DNA of 59,779 nucleotides from Ohessyouella blattaphilus (GTDB lineage: Bacteria; Bacillota; Clostridia; Lachnospirales; Lachnospiraceae). The translations under genes were made by a program, and so were the position numbers. The DNA lies in NCBI RefSeq assembly GCF_024721265.1, contig NZ_JAMXOC010000020.1:1-59779 (forward strand), written 5' to 3'. Each line of letters begins with the position of its first letter. Position 1 is the stretch's first letter. Below the pieces are notes generated by a model. That model did no database searches. It was given only the letters and a program-made list of their open reading frames with translations, and was not told the origin of the DNA. This document shows positions 49,571 to 59,779 of this stretch, piece by piece.

Positions 49571-49597
49571 GTGGGAGGGTTATCCCGACATTACCAC
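49571..49597 (+). promoter_or_regulatory. Second L1-binding rRNA-mimic hairpin, before rplA
   Basis: GTGGGAGGG at 49571-49579, loop TTAT, CCC at 49584-49586 and ...TACCAC at 49592-49597, immediately before AAGGAGG (49598-49604). It is the same structure as at 49078-49112, so both genes carry an L1 target. Confidence 0.7.
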
Positions 49598-49615
49598 AAG
49601 GAGGTTATTGTAATT

Positions 49616-50308
49616 ATGAAAAGAGGAAAAAAATATCAAGAAGCTGCGAAATTAGTCGACAGAAGTAAACTTTACGACACCGACGAAGCAGTTTCTGTTG
49701 TTAAGAAGAATGCAACTGCGAAGTTTGATGAAACCATCGAGCTTCACATTAGAACCGGTTGTGATGGACGTCACGCTGATCAACAAATCCGTGGAGCGGT
49801 AGTACTTCCTCACGGAACGGGAAAAGCAACCAGAATCTTAGTATTTGCTAAGGATGCGAAAGCGGAAGAAGCGCTAGCTGCTGGTGCTGATTTTGTAGGT
49901 GGCGATGAATTGATTCCTAAAATTCAGAACGAAAACTGGTTTGAATTCGACGTGGTTGTGGCAACCCCAGACATGATGGGTGTAGTTGGACGTCTTGGAC
50001 GTGTACTTGGACCAAAAGGCTTAATGCCTAACCCGAAAGCGGGAACGGTAACGATGGATGTAGCTAACGCTGTTAAAGAAATCAAAGCCGGTAAGATTGA
50101 ATACCGTCTTGATAAGACCAACATCATTCACGTACCAGTAGGGAAAGCTTCTTTTACAGAAGAGCAGCTTACCGACAACTTCCAGACCTTAATTGATGCC
50201 GTTAACAAGGCAAAACCATCAGCTGTAAAGGGACAATACTTAAAGAGTATTACACTTACTTCCACGATGGGACCTGGGGTTAAGATTAATCCTAGCAAAT
50301 TAGCTTAA
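49616..50308 (+). CDS. rplA: Ribosomal protein uL1
   Basis: A 230-residue protein, [21 protein letters not shown], with [63 protein letters not shown] and [16 protein letters not shown]. It binds 23S rRNA at the mobile L1 stalk and, when in excess, its own mRNA. Start at the ATG 49616, 11 bases after AAGGAGG; the frame from GTG 49571 would place the regulatory hairpin inside the coding region. Confidence 0.96.
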   Translation: MKRGKKYQEAAKLVDRSKLYDTDEAVSVVKKNATAKFDETIELHIRTGCDGRHADQQIRGAVVLPHGTGKATRILVFAKDAKAEEALAAGADFVGGDELIPKIQNENWFEFDVVVATPDMMGVVGRLGRVLGPKGLMPNPKAGTVTMDVANAVKEIKAGKIEYRLDKTNIIHVPVGKASFTEEQLTDNFQTLIDAVNKAKPSAVKGQYLKSITLTSTMGPGVKINPSKLA

Positions 50309-50316
50309 GGAAGTTA

Positions 50317-50345
50317 TTGACAGAAAAAAAATATAGTGCTAAAAT
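50317..50345 (+). promoter_or_regulatory. Promoter of rplJ-rplL
   Basis: TTGACA at 50317-50322, 17 bases, TAAAAT at 50340-50345, ahead of the L10 leader. Transcription starts near 50352. Confidence 0.7.
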
Positions 50346-50351
50346 AGCACA

Positions 50352-50477
50352 GTATTAACTGCCGAAGACAGCAGGTGCCTATGCGTAAGTAAGAGATTAC
50401 GCCTGCCGAGGAAATGTTTATTCTGAATGTTGAATTTACTGTCCTTCCTCGTCTTTCGACGTGGGAGGACTTTTTTT
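50352..50477 (+). ncRNA. Ribosomal protein L10 leader with terminator-like hairpin
   Basis: The 208 bases between rplA and rplJ contain no gene but a structured leader: several short stems around CTGCCGAAGACAGCAGG and GTAAGTAAGAGATTACGC, and a strong final stem, GTCCTTCCTCGTC (50441-50453), loop TTTC, GACGTGGGAGGAC (50458-50470), 12 of 13 pairs, followed by seven T residues. L10 leaders are known to bind the L10-L12 complex and to lower expression of rplJ-rplL. The T-run suggests that control is by attenuation here. Confidence 0.75.
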
Positions 50478-50516
50478 CTCATATTTTCGCAGTGAAAAAT
50501 TATAAGGAGGAAAATC

Positions 50517-51143
50517 ATGGCAAAAGTTGAATTAAAACAACCAATCATCAACAAGATCGCTGAAGAAGTGAAAGACGCAGCTAGCGTAGTGTTAGTTGAC
50601 TACCGCGGATTAACCGTAGCTGAAGATACAGAACTTCGTCGTACTCTTAGAGATGCAGGCATCATTTACAAAGTGTATAAGAACACGATGATGAAGAGAG
50701 CTTTTGAAGGAACAGAGTTTGCCGGTCTTGATGAATACCTAGCAGGACCAAGCGCAATCGCTATTTCTAAAGACGATGCAACAGCGGCAGCAAGAATTCT
50801 GGCAAAGTTTGCAAAGACAGCTCAAGCATTAGAGATGAAGGCAGGCGTAGTTGAAGGCAACGTATACGATGAAAACGGTATGAAAGAACTTGCAAGTGTA
50901 CCATCAAGAGAAGAACTTCTCTCCAAGTTACTTGGAAGCTTACAATCGCCAATCACCAATCTTGCACGTGTGCTTAATCAAATCGCTGAGGCGGGCCCAG
51001 CTGTAGAAGCGGTTCCGGCAGCCGAAGAGGCAGCGGCAGAAGCGCCAGCTGAAGAAGCTGCACCAGTAGCTGAAGAAGCAGTAGCGGAAGCGCCAGCTGA
51101 AGAAGCAACGGAAGAAGTAAAAGAAGAAACGACAGAAGCATAA
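50517..51143 (+). CDS. rplJ: Ribosomal protein uL10, with extended C-terminus
   Basis: A 208-residue protein. Residues 1 to about 165 are standard uL10 (KQPIINKIAEEVKDAASVVLVDYRGLTVAEDTELR, then KNTMMKRAFEG and SREELLSKLLGSLQSPITNLARVLNQIAE). The remaining 40 or so residues are a low-complexity Ala/Glu/Pro tail with repeated AEAPAEEA and PVAEEA units. The tail is absent from many uL10 proteins but occurs in some clostridia. It builds the stalk that carries L7/L12. AAGGAGG precedes the ATG. Confidence 0.95.
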   Translation: MAKVELKQPIINKIAEEVKDAASVVLVDYRGLTVAEDTELRRTLRDAGIIYKVYKNTMMKRAFEGTEFAGLDEYLAGPSAIAISKDDATAAARILAKFAKTAQALEMKAGVVEGNVYDENGMKELASVPSREELLSKLLGSLQSPITNLARVLNQIAEAGPAVEAVPAAEEAAAEAPAEEAAPVAEEAVAEAPAEEATEEVKEETTEA

Positions 51144-51167
51144 AAAATTAAATGGAGGAATAAAAAA

Positions 51168-51542
51168 ATGGCAAAAATGACAACAGCTGAATTTATTGAT
51201 GCTATCAAAGAATTATCTGTATTAGAATTAAATGAGTTAGTAAAAGCTTGTGAAGAAGAATTTGGTGTATCTGCAGCGGCAGGTGTAGTAGTTGCAGCAG
51301 CAGGAGACGGAGCAGGTGCCGAAGCAGAGAAAGACGAGTTTGATGTAGAACTTGTTAGCGCTGGTGCTTCAAAAGTTAAGGTTATCAAAGTGGTTCGTGA
51401 AATCACAGGTCTTGGCCTTAAAGAAGCAAAAGAACTTGTTGACGGTGCTCCTAAAGTTGTTAAAGAAGGAGCTTCTAAAGCAGAAGCAGAAGAAATCAAA
51501 ACTAAGCTTGAAGGCGAAGGCGCAGAAGTTGTCCTTAAATAA
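51168..51542 (+). CDS. rplL: Ribosomal protein bL12
   Basis: A 124-residue protein with the N-terminal dimer domain ([22 protein letters not shown]), an Ala/Gly-rich hinge ([21 protein letters not shown]) and the globular C-domain ([44 protein letters not shown]) that contacts elongation factors. GGAGG precedes the ATG. Confidence 0.97.
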   Translation: MAKMTTAEFIDAIKELSVLELNELVKACEEEFGVSAAAGVVVAAAGDGAGAEAEKDEFDVELVSAGASKVKVIKVVREITGLGLKEAKELVDGAPKVVKEGASKAEAEEIKTKLEGEGAEVVLK

Positions 51543-51552
51543 TTCAAGTTTC

Positions 51553-51587
51553 GCGAGGGATGTCCTACTTTGGGACGTCCTTTTCGC
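51553..51587 (+). terminator. Terminator/processing hairpin between rplL and rpoB
   Basis: GGATGTCC at 51558-51565 pairs with GGACGTCC at 51573-51580 (one G-U), followed by TTTT; outer GCGA/TCGC bases extend it. Read-through would keep RNA polymerase genes below ribosomal ones. Confidence 0.7.
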
Positions 51588-51608
51588 ATATAAAGATATA
51601 AAAAGTGT

Positions 51609-51638
51609 TTGACACAGACAAGAGCTTTGTGGTATAGT
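51609..51638 (+). promoter_or_regulatory. Promoter of rpoB-rpoC
   Basis: TTGACA at 51609-51614, 18 bases, TATAGT at 51633-51638, giving a leader of about 100 bases before rpoB. The leader has an 8-bp inverted repeat AAAATGCG/CGCATTTT. Confidence 0.7.
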
Positions 51639-51747
51639 TAAAAATGCGCTATTATGGGAAAGTGTGCGTTGAGTTTATATAATTATACCGCTAAAAGCTC
51701 TTTTCGCATTTTCCACAATTCAATATAAAGAGGAGTGAAACGTCAAT

Positions 51748-54700
51748 ATGGAGAAAAACAGAATTCGCCCCATTAAAAGTGGCAAAAGTTCACGGATGAG
51801 CTATTCCAGACAAAAAGAAGTTCTGCAGATGCCCAACTTGATCGAGGTCCAAAAGGACTCCTATCAGTGGTTCCTCACCGAAGGGTTAAAAGAAGTTTTT
51901 GCAGATATTTCCCCCATCGCTGATTATAGTGGTCAGTTAAGTTTGGAGTTTGTGGACTTCACCTTATGCGAAGACGATGTGAAGTACAGCATGGAAGAGT
52001 GTAAGGAACGAGATGCTACTTATGCGGCACCTTTAAAGGTCAAAGTGAGACTTCATAATAAAGAGTCGGAAGAAATCAACGAACACGAGATTTTTATGGG
52101 TGATTTACCGTTAATGACAAGTACCGGTACCTTTATTATCAACGGTGCGGAACGTGTTATCGTAAGTCAGCTAGTAAGGTCTCCGGGAATTTATTATGGA
52201 ATTTCGAGAGACAAAGTGGGGAAAAAGCTCTTTTCATCTACGGTGATTCCGAACCGTGGTGCGTGGTTAGAGTATGAAACAGATCCAAATGACGTTTTTT
52301 ATGTACGTGTAGATAGAACTAGAAAAGTACCGATTACGGTCTTGATTCGTGCCCTTGGTATCGGCACAAACCCGGAAATCGTGGAACTTTTCGGTGAAGA
52401 ACCAAAGATTATGGCCAGTCTGGAAAAGGATGCTGCAAACAGCTACCAGGAAGGTCTCTTAGAGTTATACAAAAAAATCCGTCCAGGTGAGCCGCTTGCG
52501 GTAGATAGTGCTGAAAGCTTGATTACCAGCATGTTTTTTGATGCTAGAAGATACGACTTGGCTAAAGTAGGACGCTATAAATTCAACAAAAAGCTAGCTC
52601 TTAAAAACCGTATTGCCGGAAAAGTGTTAGCAGAAGACGTGAAAAGTAGTATTACGGGACGTAAAATCGCTAAAAAGGGCGAAACGGTAACCCGTGAATT
52701 AGCGGATAAAATTCAAAACGGAGCCGTGGCTTCGGTGCTAATCGAGCTTCCTGAGGAAGAGCGCGATATTAAAGTGCTTTCTAATATGATGGTAGACTTC
52801 CAGACGGTTGTTGATATTGACCCAGCTGAAGTGGGTGTGACAGAGCTTGTGTACTACCCGGTTCTTGCAGGACTTTTAGAAGAGTCTGCAGGGGATGTGG
52901 AAGAGTTAAAGGCTCTTGTAAAAAGAGACATCCACGACTTGATTCCTAAGCACGTAACGAAAGAAGATATTTTAGCTTCGATTAATTACAATATCCACTT
53001 GGAGTACGGTCTAGGTAATGACGATGATATTGACCACTTAGGAAATCGTCGTATTCGTGCGGTTGGTGAACTTTTACAAAACCAATACCGGATCGGTTTA
53101 TCAAGACTTGAAAGAGTCGTTAGAGAGAGAATGACCACTCAGGACTTAGAGGGTATTTCTCCTCAATCACTTATTAATATTAAGCCAGTAACAGCAGCTG
53201 TAAAAGAGTTCTTTGGCTCTTCTCAGTTGTCTCAGTTCATGGATCAGAACAACCCCTTAGGTGAGCTTACTCACAAGCGTCGTCTATCGGCTCTAGGACC
53301 AGGTGGTCTTTCTAGAGACCGGGCTGGTTTCGAGGTTCGTGACGTTCACTATTCCCATTACGGAAGAATGTGTCCGATTGAAACCCCTGAAGGTCCTAAC
53401 ATCGGTCTAATCAACTCCTTGGCTTCTTATGCTCGTATTAACCAATACGGCTTTATTGAGGCGCCTTATCGGAAGATTAGCCATAAGGATCCAGAGAATC
53501 CAGTAGTTACCGATGAAGTTGTTTACATGACAGCCGATGAAGAAGATAACTACCACGTAGCTCAGGCGAATGAGCCTCTAGATGAGCAAGGACATTTTAT
53601 TCACCACAACGTATCTGGTCGTTATATGGATGAAACCCAGGAATACGAGCGGACGATGTTTGAATACATGGATGTATCGCCGAAGATGGTATTCTCAGTG
53701 GCAACGGCCCTCATTCCTTTCCTTGAGAACGATGATGCTAACCGGGCCCTGATGGGATCAAACATGCAGCGTCAAGCGGTACCGCTAATGATCACAGAAG
53801 CACCGATTGTCGGAACGGGTATGGAAGAAAAGACCGCTGTTGACTCCGGTGTTACCATTGTGGCAGAAAACGATGGCGTGGTTGAACACGTATCTTCAAC
53901 CGCAATCAGTATTCGGGAAAATGACGGTAAGTTAAGAAAATACAAAACTACAAAGTTCTTACGTAGTAACCAAAGCAACTGTTACAACCAAAGACCGATT
54001 GTCTTTAAAGGGGACGAAGTAAAAGCTGGTGATATTATCGCTGATGGTCCTTCAACAGCAAACGGTGAAATCGCTCTTGGAAAGAACCCTCTAATCGGCT
54101 TTATGACCTGGGAAGGTTATAACTACGAGGATGCGGTCCTTTTAAGCGAGCGTCTTGTTCAAGATGATGTATATACTTCTATTCATATCGAAGAGTACGA
54201 AGCGGAAGCTCGTGATACCAAGCTAGGGCCAGAAGAAATCACTCGGGATATCCCAGGTGTTGGTGATGACGCCCTCCGTAACCTTGACGAACGGGGAATT
54301 ATTCGCATCGGTGCTGAGGTTCGCGCCGGCGATATCTTGGTTGGTAAAGTAACTCCGAAGGGTGAGACAGAACTTACGGCAGAGGAAAGATTGCTTCGCG
54401 CCATCTTCGGTGAAAAAGCAAGAGAAGTAAGAGATACGTCTCTTAAAGTACCTCATGGAGAATACGGAATCGTCGTTGATGCCAAAGTCTTCACGAGAGA
54501 AAATGGCGACGAACTGTCTCCAGGTGTAAATCAGGCGGTTCGTATCTATATCGCGCAGAAACGTAAGATTTCTGTAGGTGATAAGATGGCTGGTCGTCAC
54601 GGTAATAAGGGTGTTGTTTCTAGAGTATTACCGGTAGAGGATATGCCGTATTTGCCAAATGGTAGACCGCTTGATATCGTCCTTAACCCTCTTGGTGTAC

Positions 54701-55641
54701 CGTCTCGTATGAATATCGGACAGGTTCTAGAAATCCACTTGTCCCTCGCTTCCAAAGCCTTAGGCTTTAACGTGGCTACGCCGGTATTTGACGGAGCGAA
54801 CGAGGATGATATTATGGACACTCTGGATTTGGCCAATGATTACGTCAATATGGAGTGGAGCGAGTTTGAGAAAAAACATAAAGATACACTAAGTAAAGAA
54901 GTTATGCAGTTCTTAGATGAGAATAAGGACCACCGTGAACTATGGAAGGGTGTACCTCTTTCAAGAGACGGTAAAGTGCAACTGCGGGACGGTCGTACCG
55001 GCGAGTATTTTGATAGCCCGGTAACCATCGGTCACATGCATTATCTAAAACTCCATCACTTAGTTGATGATAAGATTCACGCCCGTTCAACGGGACCGTA
55101 CTCACTGGTAACGCAGCAACCGCTGGGTGGTAAAGCTCAGTTCGGTGGCCAGAGATTTGGAGAGATGGAAGTATGGGCACTTGAGGCCTATGGTGCTTCC
55201 TACACCCTTCAGGAAATTCTGACCGTTAAGTCTGATGATGTTATCGGTCGTGTAAAAACTTACGAGGCCATTATTAAAGGCGAGAATATCCCTGAGCCGG
55301 GAATTCCTGAATCCTTCAAGGTACTATTAAAAGAATTACAGTCCCTAGGCTTAGATGTTCGTGTTCTCCGGGAAGACAATACGGAAGTAGAGATTGTAGA
55401 GACCGTAGATATGGGCGAAACAGATTTCCGTTCGGTAATGGAAGGGGATCGTAAGTACAACCAGAATGAAAATTTTGCAGATAAAGGATACTCACAGCAA
55501 GAAATCGAAAACGGCGAATTTGTAGCGGTTGAAGAAGAGGCGAGTGAGGTCCCAGAAGCAGAAGAAGCTGAATTTGAAATCGCGTTTGACGAATATTCGG
55601 ATGAAGATAGTGACGATTATTCTGATGACGAGGAACTATAG
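51748..55641 (+). CDS. rpoB: RNA polymerase subunit beta
   Basis: A 1,297-residue beta subunit, full length for Firmicutes. Visible are the N-terminal [20 protein letters not shown], the rifampicin region [68 protein letters not shown], the Lys-rich MAGRHGNKG site, and [45 protein letters not shown]. No resistance-type change is obvious in the Asp/His/Ser positions of the rifampicin pocket. It ends with an acidic tail ([17 protein letters not shown]). It starts at the ATG 51748 after an AGAGGAGTG site. Confidence 0.98.
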   Translation: MEKNRIRPIKSGKSSRMSYSRQKEVLQMPNLIEVQKDSYQWFLTEGLKEVFADISPIADYSGQLSLEFVDFTLCEDDVKYSMEECKERDATYAAPLKVKVRLHNKESEEINEHEIFMGDLPLMTSTGTFIINGAERVIVSQLVRSPGIYYGISRDKVGKKLFSSTVIPNRGAWLEYETDPNDVFYVRVDRTRKVPITVLIRALGIGTNPEIVELFGEEPKIMASLEKDAANSYQEGLLELYKKIRPGEPLAVDSAESLITSMFFDARRYDLAKVGRYKFNKKLALKNRIAGKVLAEDVKSSITGRKIAKKGETVTRELADKIQNGAVASVLIELPEEERDIKVLSNMMVDFQTVVDIDPAEVGVTELVYYPVLAGLLEESAGDVEELKALVKRDIHDLIPKHVTKEDILASINYNIHLEYGLGNDDDIDHLGNRRIRAVGELLQNQYRIGLSRLERVVRERMTTQDLEGISPQSLINIKPVTAAVKEFFGSSQLSQFMDQNNPLGELTHKRRLSALGPGGLSRDRAGFEVRDVHYSHYGRMCPIETPEGPNIGLINSLASYARINQYGFIEAPYRKISHKDPENPVVTDEVVYMTADEEDNYHVAQANEPLDEQGHFIHHNVSGRYMDETQEYERTMFEYMDVSPKMVFSVATALIPFLENDDANRALMGSNMQRQAVPLMITEAPIVGTGMEEKTAVDSGVTIVAENDGVVEHVSSTAISIRENDGKLRKYKTTKFLRSNQSNCYNQRPIVFKGDEVKAGDIIADGPSTANGEIALGKNPLIGFMTWEGYNYEDAVLLSERLVQDDVYTSIHIEEYEAEARDTKLGPEEITRDIPGVGDDALRNLDERGIIRIGAEVRAGDILVGKVTPKGETELTAEERLLRAIFGEKAREVRDTSLKVPHGEYGIVVDAKVFTRENGDELSPGVNQAVRIYIAQKRKISVGDKMAGRHGNKGVVSRVLPVEDMPYLPNGRPLDIVLNPLGVPSRMNIGQVLEIHLSLASKALGFNVATPVFDGANEDDIMDTLDLANDYVNMEWSEFEKKHKDTLSKEVMQFLDENKDHRELWKGVPLSRDGKVQLRDGRTGEYFDSPVTIGHMHYLKLHHLVDDKIHARSTGPYSLVTQQPLGGKAQFGGQRFGEMEVWALEAYGASYTLQEILTVKSDDVIGRVKTYEAIIKGENIPEPGIPESFKVLLKELQSLGLDVRVLREDNTEVEIVETVDMGETDFRSVMEGDRKYNQNENFADKGYSQQEIENGEFVAVEEEASEVPEAEEAEFEIAFDEYSDEDSDDYSDDEEL

Positions 55642-55655
55642 AAGGGGGTGCCTAA

Positions 55656-58600
55656 ATGCCTGTAACAAATGTGGAAAATTATAAACCAATGACTTTTGAT
55701 TCTATTAAAATCGGTTTGGCATCACCGGAGAAGATTCTCGAGTGGTCGAGAGGCGAAGTAACGAAACCAGAAACCATCAACTATAGAACCTTGAAGCCAG
55801 AAAAAGATGGTCTTTTCTGTGAAAAGATCTTTGGACCAAGCAAAGACTGGGAATGTCACTGTGGTAAGTACAAAAAAATCCGCTATCGTGGAGTTGTTTG
55901 TGATCGCTGTGGTGTCGAGGTAACGAAAGCCAGTGTACGCCGAGAAAGAATGGGACATATCGATCTTGCAGCCCCAGTTTCTCATATTTGGTATTTTAAA
56001 GGAATTCCTAGCCGGATGGGCTTGATCCTTGATTTATCGCCAAGAACCCTAGAAAAAGTCCTATACTTTGCTTCTTACATCGTGTTAGACAGCGGCGAGA
56101 CAGGACTTGTCTACAAGCAAGTGCTCTCAGAAGGTGAATACCAACAAGCAGTAGAGGATTATGGCTATAGCAACTTCCGAGTTGGTATGGGTGCAGAAGC
56201 GATTAAAGAGTTGCTAGAAGCGATCGATCTTGAGAAAGAGCACGAGACCCTTCAAAGCGATTTGGAGAGCGCTACGGGACAAAAACGGGCGCGTATTATG
56301 AAGCGTCTAGAAGTAATCGAAGCGTTTAGAGAATCGGGAAATAAACCTGAATGGATGATTATGACAGCTGTTCCAGTTATTCCGCCGGATTTGCGTCCGA
56401 TGGTACAGCTTGACGGTGGTCGGTTTGCTACTTCGGATTTAAATGATTTATACCGTCGTATTATTAACCGTAACAATCGTTTGAAAAGACTATTAGAGCT
56501 TGGGGCACCGGATATCATTGTTCGCAATGAGAAGAGAATGCTTCAAGAAGCGGTTGACGCTTTAATCGATAATGGACGTCGTGGACGTCCGGTTACGGGA
56601 CCAGGAAACCGTGCCCTTAAGTCTTTATCCGACATGCTCAAAGGTAAGTCGGGACGTTTCCGTCAGAACTTACTTGGAAAGCGAGTTGACTACTCAGGCC
56701 GTTCGGTTATCGTAGTTGGCCCTGAGCTAAAGATTTACCAGTGCGGTCTGCCAAAAGAGATGGCAATCGAGCTATTTAAGCCTTTCGTTATGAAAGAGTT
56801 AGTTGGTAATGGGACCGCTCACAATATTAAAAATGCTAAGAAGATGGTTGAGAGATTACAGCCTGAGGTTTGGGATGTGCTCGAGGATGTTATTAAAGAG
56901 CATCCGGTTATGCTTAACCGGGCCCCGACCCTTCATAGATTGGGAATTCAGGCTTTCGAGCCGATTCTCGTAGAAGGTAAGGCAATCAAGCTACATCCCC
57001 TTGTGTGTACCGCGTATAATGCAGACTTTGACGGTGACCAGATGGCTGTCCATTTGCCACTTTCTGTAGAAGCTCAAGCAGAGTGTCGTTTCCTCTTGCT
57101 TTCACCTAACAACTTATTGAAGCCATCAGATGGTGGACCGGTAGCTGTTCCTTCACAGGATATGGTTCTCGGAATTTACTACTTAACCCAGGAAAGACCA
57201 GGGGTAAAGGGTGAAGGAACCTTCTATAAGAGTGTAAATGAGGCGATTCTTGCCTATGAAAATGGGGCAGTTACCCTTCATAGCAGAATCAAGGTGCGGA
57301 TGACGAAGAAGATTGCTGGCGGTGAGGAAATCAGCGCCGTGGTTGAATCCACCCTTGGAAGATTTATCTTTAACGAGATTATTCCTCAAGATTTAGGCTT
57401 TGTTGATCGTGAACAAGAAGGCAATGAGCTGACGCTAGAAATTGACTTCCACGTAGGTAAGAAGCAATTGAAGCAAATTCTTGAAAAAGTAATCAATAAC
57501 CATGGTTCTACTCAGACAGCAGAAGTGCTTGATGCGGTAAAAGCCATTGGCTATAAATACTCAACAAGAGCGGCTATGACCGTATCGATTTCCGATATGA
57601 CCGTACCGCCAGAGAAACCACAGATGATCGAGGAAGCGCAAACAACCGTTGATAAGATCACCAAGAACTACAAACGTGGTTTGATTACGGAAGAAGAACG
57701 TTACAAGGAAGTAGTAGAGACCTGGAAGGCCACCGATGATAAATTAACCGAGGCTCTTCTTGATGGTCTAGATGAATACAATAACATCTTTATGATGGCT
57801 GACTCAGGTGCCCGTGGTTCTGACAAGCAGATTAAACAGCTTGCTGGTATGCGTGGACTGATGGCAGATACGACAGGACGGACCATTGAGTTGCCGATCA
57901 AGTCGAACTTCCGTGAAGGACTTGACGTACTGGAATACTTTATGTCAGCCCATGGTGCTCGTAAGGGTCTATCCGATACCGCTCTTCGTACCGCTGACTC
58001 GGGATACCTAACGAGACGTTTGGTTGATGTTTCTCAAGAGCTGATTATTCGCGATGTGGATTGCTGCGAAGGTAGCGAAATCCCAGGGGCCTATGTGAAA
58101 GCCTTTATGGAAGGTAACGAGGAGATTGAAGGCTTGCAAGAGCGAATCACTGGTCGTTACTTAGCGGAAGATATTAAAGATAAAGATGGCAATGTGTTAG
58201 TCAAAGCCAATCACATGGTAACGCCTAAGCGAGCAGAGCTTATTATGCGCGACGGTGTTGGCGCCGATGGCAACGAGCTTAAGCAAGTGAAGATTAGAAC
58301 AATTCTTACTTGTCGTTCTCACAACGGCGTATGTGCCAAGTGTTACGGTGCGAACATGGCCACTGGTGAGCCGGTACAAGTGGGTGAGGCTGTAGGTATT
58401 ATCGCGGCTCAGTCCATTGGTGAACCGGGAACTCAGCTTACTATGAGAACGTTCCATACCGGTGGTGTAGCCGGTGATGATATTACCCAGGGTCTTCCTC
58501 GTGTTGAGGAGCTCTTTGAAGCAAGAAAGCCAAAAGGTTTGGCAATTATTACTGAATTTGCTGGTCGTGCAGAAATTAGCGACTCGAAGAAGAAACGGGA

Positions 58601-59285
58601 AATCATCGTAACGAACTACGAAACAGGTGAGTCTAAGGCTTATTTAATTCCTTACGGTTCACGTATCAAGATTACGGACGGCCAAGAGCTAGAAGCCGGT
58701 GACGAGCTGACAGAAGGTAGTGTAAATCCTCACGATATTCTTAAAATCAAAGGATTTAAGGCTGTTCAAAATTACATGATCCAAGAAGTTCAAAGAGTAT
58801 ATCGCCTCCAGGGTGTTGAGATCAACGATAAGCATATCGAGGTTATCGTTCGTCAAATGCTTAAGAAGGTGAAGATTGAGACGGCTGGTGATTCCGAATT
58901 CTTACCAGGTACCTTGGTCGACGTGCTCGAATTTGAAGATAAAAATGTAGAACTAGCAGCTGCTGGTAAAGAAGAAGCTACGGGAGAACAGATTATGCTT
59001 GGTATTACCAAAGCCTCTCTCGCAACGGATTCCTTCCTCTCTGCTGCTTCCTTCCAGGAAACTACCAAGGTTCTGACTGAAGCCGCTATTAAGGGTAAGG
59101 TTGACCACCTTGTGGGTCTGAAGGAAAACGTAATTATCGGTAAGCACATCCCGGCTGGTACGGGTATGCGTAAATACCGGGACGTGGTAATGGAGTCGGA
59201 CTACAAGCTCGAGGATGACATCGTCATTAGCGAAGGTGGCGAAGAGACCGAGGCTGCGGAAGAAGTAGTTACGGTAGAAGAATGA
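55656..59285 (+). CDS. rpoC: RNA polymerase subunit beta prime
   Basis: A 1,209-residue beta prime subunit: N-terminal zinc-binding [23 protein letters not shown], the catalytic [14 protein letters not shown] triad (about residues 455-468), the bridge-helix region [18 protein letters not shown], and the second zinc site [21 protein letters not shown] precedes the ATG, 14 bases after rpoB. The C-terminal tail ends VVTVEE. Its stop codon is within a few bases of the IS200/IS605 right end, which may even supply it. Confidence 0.98.
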   Translation: MPVTNVENYKPMTFDSIKIGLASPEKILEWSRGEVTKPETINYRTLKPEKDGLFCEKIFGPSKDWECHCGKYKKIRYRGVVCDRCGVEVTKASVRRERMGHIDLAAPVSHIWYFKGIPSRMGLILDLSPRTLEKVLYFASYIVLDSGETGLVYKQVLSEGEYQQAVEDYGYSNFRVGMGAEAIKELLEAIDLEKEHETLQSDLESATGQKRARIMKRLEVIEAFRESGNKPEWMIMTAVPVIPPDLRPMVQLDGGRFATSDLNDLYRRIINRNNRLKRLLELGAPDIIVRNEKRMLQEAVDALIDNGRRGRPVTGPGNRALKSLSDMLKGKSGRFRQNLLGKRVDYSGRSVIVVGPELKIYQCGLPKEMAIELFKPFVMKELVGNGTAHNIKNAKKMVERLQPEVWDVLEDVIKEHPVMLNRAPTLHRLGIQAFEPILVEGKAIKLHPLVCTAYNADFDGDQMAVHLPLSVEAQAECRFLLLSPNNLLKPSDGGPVAVPSQDMVLGIYYLTQERPGVKGEGTFYKSVNEAILAYENGAVTLHSRIKVRMTKKIAGGEEISAVVESTLGRFIFNEIIPQDLGFVDREQEGNELTLEIDFHVGKKQLKQILEKVINNHGSTQTAEVLDAVKAIGYKYSTRAAMTVSISDMTVPPEKPQMIEEAQTTVDKITKNYKRGLITEEERYKEVVETWKATDDKLTEALLDGLDEYNNIFMMADSGARGSDKQIKQLAGMRGLMADTTGRTIELPIKSNFREGLDVLEYFMSAHGARKGLSDTALRTADSGYLTRRLVDVSQELIIRDVDCCEGSEIPGAYVKAFMEGNEEIEGLQERITGRYLAEDIKDKDGNVLVKANHMVTPKRAELIMRDGVGADGNELKQVKIRTILTCRSHNGVCAKCYGANMATGEPVQVGEAVGIIAAQSIGEPGTQLTMRTFHTGGVAGDDITQGLPRVEELFEARKPKGLAIITEFAGRAEISDSKKKREIIVTNYETGESKAYLIPYGSRIKITDGQELEAGDELTEGSVNPHDILKIKGFKAVQNYMIQEVQRVYRLQGVEINDKHIEVIVRQMLKKVKIETAGDSEFLPGTLVDVLEFEDKNVELAAAGKEEATGEQIMLGITKASLATDSFLSAASFQETTKVLTEAAIKGKVDHLVGLKENVIIGKHIPAGTGMRKYRDVVMESDYKLEDDIVISEGGEETEAAEEVVTVEE

Positions 59286-59435
59286 ATAACCAACTCCTAA
59301 TGCCTATGCTTGGAAGTGGTATCTTGTGCACTGAAGTGCGAACAAGGATGTAAGTCTTCGACTTACTTTACTAGCCGTAACACTTTCGTCTTTCGAACCT
59401 GTATTGTACAGGCTGTTCGTGCCATGAAGGCGGTC
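59284..59435 (-). ncRNA. Right end of the tnpB element with probable guide RNA
   Basis: On the minus strand, the 150 bases after the tnpB stop hold hairpins GTAAGTC/GACTTAC (forward 59350-59366), GCACT/AGTGC and, at the tip, CCACTTCC/AGGAGTTGG (forward 59291-59318). This is the layout of an omega-RNA (reRNA) of TnpB elements, which overlaps the 3' end of tnpB and the element end and takes its guide from flanking DNA, here the end of rpoC. No other gene is seen in this 150-base gap. The RNA assignment follows from family knowledge. Confidence 0.6.
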
Positions 59436-59779
59436 TCATGCCGCCACTATCCGTTTGACCGGAATACTTTTACAGTTTAAATCTCGAAGATTAATAACCT
59501 TAGGCGATTCTAATGCTTCTCTTTTTATCTCTAGAGAAGATGTTGGAATCGCTTTTCTCATTATGTTAGCCGCTGCGTTTACATCTGCATTTAAAACGAC
59601 ACCTGACCCAGAAGCATATAAACCTCTTTTGATTCGATTGCCGCTAAAAATCGGCAAAGGATCACTCATTTGCTTTTTGGAATATACTGGCATGGCATCA
59701 CTCGACAGAAAATCTGCTTTTGATGTATAAGATTCTTCCTGTTCGTACACAGAGATTCCTGCCCACTCGGCTTTGTAGC
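59436..59779 (-). CDS. tnpB: RNA-guided endonuclease TnpB (IS200/IS605 family), partial
   Basis: The last 114 or so codons of a minus-strand gene that runs off the window. It reads YKAEWAGISVYEQEESYTSK (RuvC-II Glu), then FSGNRIKRGLY and SGVVLNADVNAAANIMRKA with the last RuvC Asp in NADVN, and ends in the family's usual SPKVINLRDLNCKSIPVKRI tail. The zinc-ribbon Cys pairs of many TnpB proteins are missing between the two RuvC motifs, as in a known subset. Such elements move with TnpA and keep their donor copy by RNA-guided cutting. Convergent with rpoC. Confidence 0.85.
   Translation of the reverse strand, partial: YKAEWAGISVYEQEESYTSKADFLSSDAMPVYSKKQMSDPLPIFSGNRIKRGLYASGSGVVLNADVNAAANIMRKAIPTSSLEIKREALESPKVINLRDLNCKSIPVKRIVAA

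Noticed and set aside
50978-51589. 203-codon minus-strand frame opposite rplJ/rplL
   Set aside because: Low-complexity Ser/Ala/Pro translation produced by the codon pattern of the Ala/Glu-rich sense genes; no ribosome binding site.
53200-53400. Rifampicin-resistance change in rpoB
   Set aside because: The cluster reads as the common susceptible type ([30 protein letters not shown]).

Overview
The window looks like a chromosomal segment of a low-to-mid GC Gram-positive anaerobe of the Clostridia, most likely Lachnospiraceae. Reasons: the gene order rpmG-secE-nusG-rplK-rplA-rplJ-rplL-rpoB-rpoC, lipoprotein-type binding proteins, YesM/YesN two-component proteins, AGGAGG ribosome binding sites, a DUF3990/DUF3791 cassette, and a fucose operon next to several sugar ABC genes, as in gut saccharolytic species. 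Family assignments come from reading the translations; no database search was run.

Layout. (1) 1-1200: an accessory edge with a hairpin-rich stretch that looks like the right end of a TnpB-type element, a truncated DUF3990 gene, two small partners, a terminator and a remnant of a TRAP-transporter binding protein. (2) 1323-2259: an isochorismatase-like hydrolase and a VOC-family protein. (3) 2374-7743: an aldo/keto reductase followed by a complete sugar-sensing three-component system (YesN response regulator, YesM histidine kinase, membrane-anchored periplasmic binding protein). (4) 7864-12563: a ribose-type ABC importer (permease, double ATPase, permease, binding lipoprotein). (5) 12645-17370: an AraC regulator divergent from a fucose module (rhamnulokinase-family kinase, L-fucose isomerase, fucose mutarotase). 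(6) 17498-22858: class II aldolase, LacI regulator, FGGY kinase, GatD-like dehydrogenase and PfkB kinase, which together can form a hexitol (galactitol/tagatose-type) route to triose phosphates without a PTS. The operator core AACCGAAACGTTTCGGTT lies just downstream of the promoters of both block 3 and block 6, so the LacI protein probably controls both.

(7) 22855-29241: an Lrp-type regulator, aspartase, a lipoprotein of the choloylglycine-hydrolase/penicillin-acylase class, a DUF4143-type ATPase gene bracketed by a 37-38-bp direct repeat, and glnK-amt on the minus strand with terminator-like hairpins both in the leader and between the genes. (8) 29566-44021: a type IV pilus locus of 12 genes with five prepilin-like proteins, one of them a 1,538-residue prepilin carrying about 27 GLUG-type repeats (probable tip adhesin), then a major pilin, a prepilin peptidase, PilC, a PilM-PilN fusion, PilO, PilB and PilT. 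(9) 44095-47965: an AraC regulator, a FucI/AraA-family isomerase and a xylulokinase. (10) 48138-59285: the ribosomal/RNA polymerase operon, including an unannotated-size rpmG (49 aa), two 23S-rRNA-mimic hairpins for L1 feedback before rplK and rplA, and an L10 leader with a terminator. (11) 59286-59779: the right end and 3' part of a minus-strand tnpB (IS200/IS605 type) that abuts the rpoC stop codon.

Overall the window joins core information-processing genes to a carbohydrate island and a surface-pilus island typical of a gut or animal-associated saccharolytic bacterium, with mobile-element ends at both edges.
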